A DNA stretch of 64,000 nucleotides from Thinopyrum elongatum (Eukaryota; Streptophyta; Magnoliopsida; Poales; Poaceae). Positions 59,640-64,000 of this stretch are shown piece after piece. Each line of letters opens with the position of its first letter. Position 1 is the first letter of the stretch. The DNA is taken from NCBI GenBank assembly GCA_011799875.1, contig CM022303.1, positions 551,216,793-551,280,792 of the forward strand, in the 5' to 3' direction. Under the pieces are notes generated by a model. The model did not search any database and was not told the origin of the DNA. It saw only the letters and a program-made list of their open reading frames with translations. The position numbers and the translations under genes are program-made.

Positions 59640-61206
59640 TGATACGTCTCCAACGTATCTATAACTTTCGATTGTTCCATGCTATTATATTATCTATTTT
59701 GGATGTTTTTATGCATTAATATGCTATTTTATATTATTTTAGGGACTAACCTATTAACCTTGAGCCCAGTGCCAGTTCCTGTTTTTTCCCTGTTTTTGAG
59801 TTTCGCAGAAAAGGAATACCAAACGGAGTCCAAACGGAATAAAACTTTCGCGATGATCTTTCCTGGACCAAAAGGAAACCAGAGGACTTGGAGTGCAAGT
59901 CAGAGAAGCCACGAGGCGGCCACAAGGACGGAGGGCGCGCCCCCCACCCTTGTGGGCCCCTCGTGCGTCTCCTGACCTAATTCTTTCGCCTATATATACT
60001 CTTATATGCCCAAACCACTAGAGGCATCCAAGAAAAGACTTTTCCACCGCCGCAACCTTCTGTACCCGTGAGATCCCATCTAGGGGCCTTTTCCGGCGTC
60101 CTGCCGAAGGAGGATTTGATCACGGAGGGCTTCTACGTCAACACCATTGCCCTTCCGATGAAGCGTGAGTAGTTTACCTCAGACCTACGGGTCCATAGCT
60201 AGTAGCTAGATGGCTTCTTCTCTCTCTTTGATTCTCAATACCACGTTCTCCTCGATGTTCTTGGAGATCTATTCGATGTAATACTTTTTTGCGGTGTGTT
60301 TGCTGAGATCCGATGAATTGTGGATTTATGATCAGCTTATCTATGAATATTATTTGAATCTTCTCTGAATTCTTTTATGCATGATTTGATATCTTTGCAA
60401 GTCTCTTCGAACTATCGATTTGGTTTGGCCAACTAGATTGGTTTTTCTTGCAATGGGAGAAGTGCTTAGCTTTGGGTTCAATCTTGCGTTGTCCTTTCCC
60501 AGTGACAGTAGGGCAGCAAGGCACGTATTGTATTGTTGCCATCGAGGATAAAAAGATGGGGTTTTCATCATATTGCTTGAGTTAATTCCTCTACATCATG
60601 TCATCTTTCTTAATGCGTTACTCTGTTCTTCATGAACTTAATACTCTAGATGCAAGCAGGAGTCGGTCGATGTGTGGAGTAATAGTAGTAGATGCAGAAT
60701 CGTTTTGGTCTACTTGACACGGACGTGATGCCTATATTCATGATCATTGCTTTAGATATTGTCATAATTTTGTGCTTTTCTATCAATTGCTCGGCAGTAA
60801 TTTGTTCACCCACCGTATTATTTTCTATGTTGAGAGAAGCCTCTAGTGAAACCTATGGCCCCCGGGTCTATTTTCCATCATATTACTTTCCAATCTACTA
60901 TTTTGCAGTCTTTTATTTTCATATCTATAAACCAAAAAACCCAAAAATATTTACTTTATCTTTTGTTTAGTTTTATCTATCTCTATCAGATCTCACTTTT
61001 GCAAATAACCGTGAAGGGATTGACAACCCCTTTATCGCGTTGGGTGCAAGTTGTTTGATTGTTTGTGCAGGTATTCGGTGACTTGCGTGTTGTCTCCTAC
61101 TGGATTGATACCTTGGTTCTCAAAACTGAGGGAAATACTTACTCTACTTTGCTGCATCACCCTTTCCTCTTCAAGGGAAAAACCAACGCAAGCTCAAGAA
61201 GTAGCA
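59640..61206 (+). repeat. 3' LTR of Gypsy element 2
   Basis: 1567 bp, same ends as the 5' copy; followed by the AAGCA target duplication. Confidence 0.92.
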
Positions 61207-62300
61207 AAGCACTTCATGAAGAAGGCTGGCACCTAGTACATCCGCTTCTCCCATAGGTTCTTAAATGTCTCGTTGTCCTGGACTTGGTATTTTTCAATCA
61301 TAGCCATCCAGCTCCGTTCAAACTCTTCCACTGTCAAGCTATGGTCCACACACAACTCGAATGCCTTGTGTAGATCTGGACGGTCAGCAAAGAATGGTCC
61401 TAGCGTCTCTTCAGCTTTCTTAATAATATGCCACCTGCAGTGCCTGTGCACTGCCATTGGGAATACCTCCTCTATGCCTGCACGCATGTAAAAGTCCTAA
61501 TCTGTTATTATGTTCATCAGAGCAAGTCCACCCATGCACTCTAAGAAGGTTTTGAACAACCAAGTGTAACCATCAATATCTTCGTTCCGCACGAGGCCGC
61601 AACCGAACTGCAAGGACTGATTGTGGTTATTTATTCCTATGAATGGAGCACATGGCATCTTGTACATATTCGTGAGATATGTCGCGTCGAAAGAAATGCA
61701 ATCACGGAAATGTTTGTAGGCTCTTCTTGCTGCACCATCCACCCAATACATGTTTCTGACACGGTCCTCATCGTCCAGTCTTATCCTGTAGAAGAAATCA
61801 GGATCTTCTTTTGCTTTCTCTTCGAAGTAGGCAATCGTGTCTTCTATGTCAACCAACTTGCTCTCTCTGCGGTACTTTGCCTTTAGGTTTGTGATGTCTG
61901 CTGGTATGTAGGGCATGCTACTCAGACTTCCATCTTTGATGTGGATCAGGGACAGTATCTGGACCATTCTCGATGTACTGACGTTACAATCATGTAGCAA
62001 CTTTATGAATTTCTTCTCGTGAGGACTGAATTCTTTGTGGGCGCTCAGAAATCTTACTAGGTCAAACTTCTTTATCAGATCGTGGTTGTGTTCTTCAACA
62101 TATTCGGTGACCACCCACCAGGCTCCGTCTGTGTTTAGCTTCATTCTGCAGGGCATTCCGTCTTGAGAATGATGCCTCTCCTTCGTTCCGGCAAGACAGA
62201 CACAACACCTTTACCCTTCTTGTTCTTTCGCGCCTTGTAGCACCTTAGCTCACCTCTGCTGTACCCATTAGTTTTTTTATTTTCCTATGGTATTATGTGT
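61207..62300 (-). pseudogene. FAR1-type MULE transposase, FAR1 and catalytic (MULE) domains
   Basis: Minus strand. The FAR1 domain has ELRCYKARKNKKGKGVVS, WVVTEYVEEHNHDL; then the MULE transposase domain has SFDATYLTN (first catalytic Asp, 61688-61686), GINNHNQSLQFGCGLV, NIITD (second Asp, 61502-61500) and HRHCRWHIIKK. It would cut and rejoin element ends. Breaks: frame changes near 62285 and near 62146, in-frame TAG at 61499-61497 directly after IITD and TAG at 61235-61233. The exon continues across the Gypsy insertion into 54479-54237. Confidence 0.92.
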
Positions 62301-62690
62301 TCACAGCTAATCCATGGAACAACGCATATCTCTGGTAGTATTGCTTGGCATCTTCAAATGAACTAAATCTCTGTCCAACGTAAGGTGGTTGAGTTCGCAT
62401 GATTTCTGATTGTCCCTCTTCTTCTCCCCCTTGCGTTTCGTCACCAGTTTCATCATTCACTTCAGTATTGGTGTCTGTTTCATCTGTTCAAATGTTGCTT
62501 GTGCTGGTGCGCACATGCGTGCTTGTCGTCATTGCTGCAATGATTGCAAGTTCTGACATTGATCCTGCATTGTTTGTGATAGTATCGGTGACCGGCTTGT
62601 GGAATGACCCTTCCGTGTGCTCCGAGGTACCTGCAGCAGATGTTCATGCACCGCTGTTGAACGCAGTCGAAGCTCCTGCATTTTTTTAAA
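62301..62690 (-). pseudogene. FAR1-type MULE transposase, N-terminal exon
   Basis: Minus strand, from an acceptor-like TGCAG near 62685. A Ser/Thr/Ala- and acid-rich leader (TDETDTNTEVNDETGDETQG, then GGEEEGQSEI) leads into PPYVGQRFSSFEDAKQYYQRYALFHGLAV (about 62385-62300), the start of a FAR1 DNA-binding domain. In-frame TGA codons occur near 62646 and 62485. The true start codon was not identified. Confidence 0.75.
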
Positions 62691-64000
62691 TCAGGTACGT
62701 GTGTAATCAGTATTCCTTGAACAACATCTTCATTACAATCAAATATGGCAACTGCATCTGATTGTTCATGGCAAATGCAGTTTATTCTACAAGGCAAAAT
62801 TGTAGGTGCCCACGCACGGATGACGCATTAGATTGAGGCATTGCAAATGTAATTGTTTCCATTTTTGCACAGGTATATAACCAGGTATGTAAGATACATG
62901 TCTACAATGTTTGGAATGTGCAAATTTGAAATCATGGCAACTGTAATCCATATTTTTGCATGACATCATGCATAGATGCAAGTCTTGGGCAGCTGCATTT
63001 GGCCAGATAAGGCAACTTCAGTTGTCCAGCCATGGCAGCTACAGTTGACCTAATGTGGCATCTGCAATTGCCCAGTCATGGCAATCAACATCTTAACATC
63101 AAATGCATGCTAAGTATGAGCACACAAGGCAAATGCAGATAATCACAAATCACAAATACACACAGACAGTAATTGACAAATCCATATCATCATAGATGAC
63201 AAATGGACTTATACATTTGGTGGCAAATGCAGTTGGCCGGTTTGGCAAGTGCACTTTCCCAATGATTTTCACAAAGAAAATGCATGATTTTGCTCAGTTC
63301 ACAAATTACCTTGAATTGCCACATGTGCTACTTGAAGTTGGTGTGTTGTATCTGCATTACTGATGGCCCGCAATGGTGCAGCTTGCCACGAGACTTCTGG
63401 TGGTGTGGTTGTACCGTAAGAACCTACGAATATGTCAACGTAAATCATAAGATGAGATGCCATTTTTTTCATGTATACAAACATGTTAAATCTCATTTTT
63501 TTCGTTCACGCATCATGTGGAAGTTTAGTTTTCAAATCATGGCAAACATAGTCCACCATGCAAGGAAACTACAGTCGACAAGCATTGACCAACTGCATTT
63601 GGTCAGGCATGGCAACTGCAGTTGTTAAAACATGGCATCTGTAGTTGAGCAGTCATGGCAACTGCAGTTGTTCAGTCATGGCAACCATAGTTGAACTAAC
63701 ATGGCAACTGCGTGCAATCACATATGGCAAATGGCAGTCATACATTTAATTGGCAAACGCAGTTGTCCACTGATGTCAAATACAGTTGACCAGGCTTGGC
63801 AAGTGCACTTTTGTCATTTTTTTGTTTTGTATCAGCTACAAACGCCAATGTCATCTATTTTTTTTCATTTTTGTCACACCACGTAATTGCCTAGTCTTTC
63901 TCTAGTTTCCTTTTCTGATACATTGTGTGCACGATCATTTTTCTTACGTCTCACCTGTATAAGATGTCGATGGCAGGTACCCGGTTGCCACCTGTTGCCA
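62691..64000 (-). repeat. 5' flank of MULE transposase with dense 23-bp TGGCAA repeats
   Basis: No gene seen. Core copies at 62747, 62770 and 62793; 63010, 63033, 63056 and 63079; 63610, 63633, 63656, 63679, 63702 and 63725; 63751, 63774 and 63797, all in 23-bp steps within runs. The fullest unit is ATGGCAACTGCAGTTGTTCA plus three bases, whose CAACTGCAGTTG is a 12-bp palindrome. The window ends with inverted copies (GGTTGCCACCTGTTGCCA). Confidence 0.9.

Larger units (their letters stand above)
54480..61206 (+). mobile_element. Pol-less Gypsy element 2, sibling of element 1, inserted in transposase exon
   Basis: LTRs 54480-56048 and 59640-61206, same ends as element 1. Perfect target duplication AAGCA (54475-54479 and 61207-61211). 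tRNA-Asp primer site. The internal region of 3.59 kb matches element 1 in leader and 3' half but carries a different gag-like gene. No pol. Confidence 0.93.
36369..64000. mobile_element. Mutator-like element with a Ulp1-type protease gene and a FAR1-type transposase, interrupted by two retroelements
   Basis: A + strand Ulp1/C48 protease gene (37448-51671) and a minus-strand FAR1-type MULE transposase (52795-62690) lie tail-to-tail. They are embedded in DNA sharing a 23-bp repeat with a TGGCAA core. Without the retroelements at 40096-47318 and 54480-61206 this part is about 13.7 kb. Plant MULEs carrying Ulp1-like genes are known (the Kaonashi type), so the pairing fits. The right end is outside the window. 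The left end may reach back through 27256-27765 to about 15070. Both genes have stops or frameshifts, so this copy is inactive. Confidence 0.8.

Overview
The window reads as a stretch of a Triticeae (wheat, Aegilops or barley type) nuclear chromosome. It is mostly nested transposable elements: an Angela/BARE-type Copia element, a very-long-LTR non-coding element, three pol-less Gypsy elements, a Harbinger nuclease, a Harbinger-type MITE and a large Mutator-like element (MULE). The only clear host gene is an intact, GC-rich cytochrome P450 at 13381-14985 on the + strand. It is recognisable as a CYP73A cinnamate 4-hydroxylase and has AC-type MYB-binding motifs and a TATA box in its promoter.

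Layout. 1-1078: the 5' end of a PIF/Harbinger element on the minus strand, with an open transposase frame running off the window. 1137-11372: an antisense solo LTR of the Angela/BARE group (TSD ATTTT), split by a complete but degenerate element of the same family in the opposite orientation (1931-10449). 11373-13257: duplicated low-copy DNA, then a 772-bp MITE (TSD TAA). 13258-14985: the P450. 15288-27250: a LARD-like minus-strand retroelement with 4.2-kb LTRs and no coding capacity (TSD GGACG). 27766-36368: a Gypsy element (TSD TTAGA) with gag followed by an extraordinary pol-less frame rich in Cys, His and Met.

36369-64000: an old MULE. It carries a multi-exon gene for a Ulp1/SENP-like (C48) cysteine protease on the + strand (37448-51671), facing tail-to-tail a FAR1/FHY3-type Mutator transposase on the minus strand (52795-62690). 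Two sibling pol-less Gypsy elements with tRNA-Asp primer sites sit inside its exons (40096-47318, TSD GAGGC, and 54480-61206, TSD AAGCA). Removing each element and one TSD copy rejoins the MULE exon in frame. Both MULE genes carry a few stops and frameshifts, so this copy is dead, but it is readable enough to define the system.

The most unusual signal is in the MULE's non-coding DNA. Most of the larger introns, the spacer between the two genes and the transposase 5' flank contain a degenerate tandem repeat with a TGGCAA core that recurs almost exactly every 23 bp. It is absent from the exons I read and from the inserted retroelements. The MULE may extend left through 27256-27765 to just behind the P450 (about 15070), because two retroelement TSDs join those pieces into one pre-insertion sequence. 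Its right end lies beyond the window.

All calls come from reading the sequence and translations by eye. No database search was run. Family names are given only where the motifs are diagnostic, and substitution counts are hand counts.
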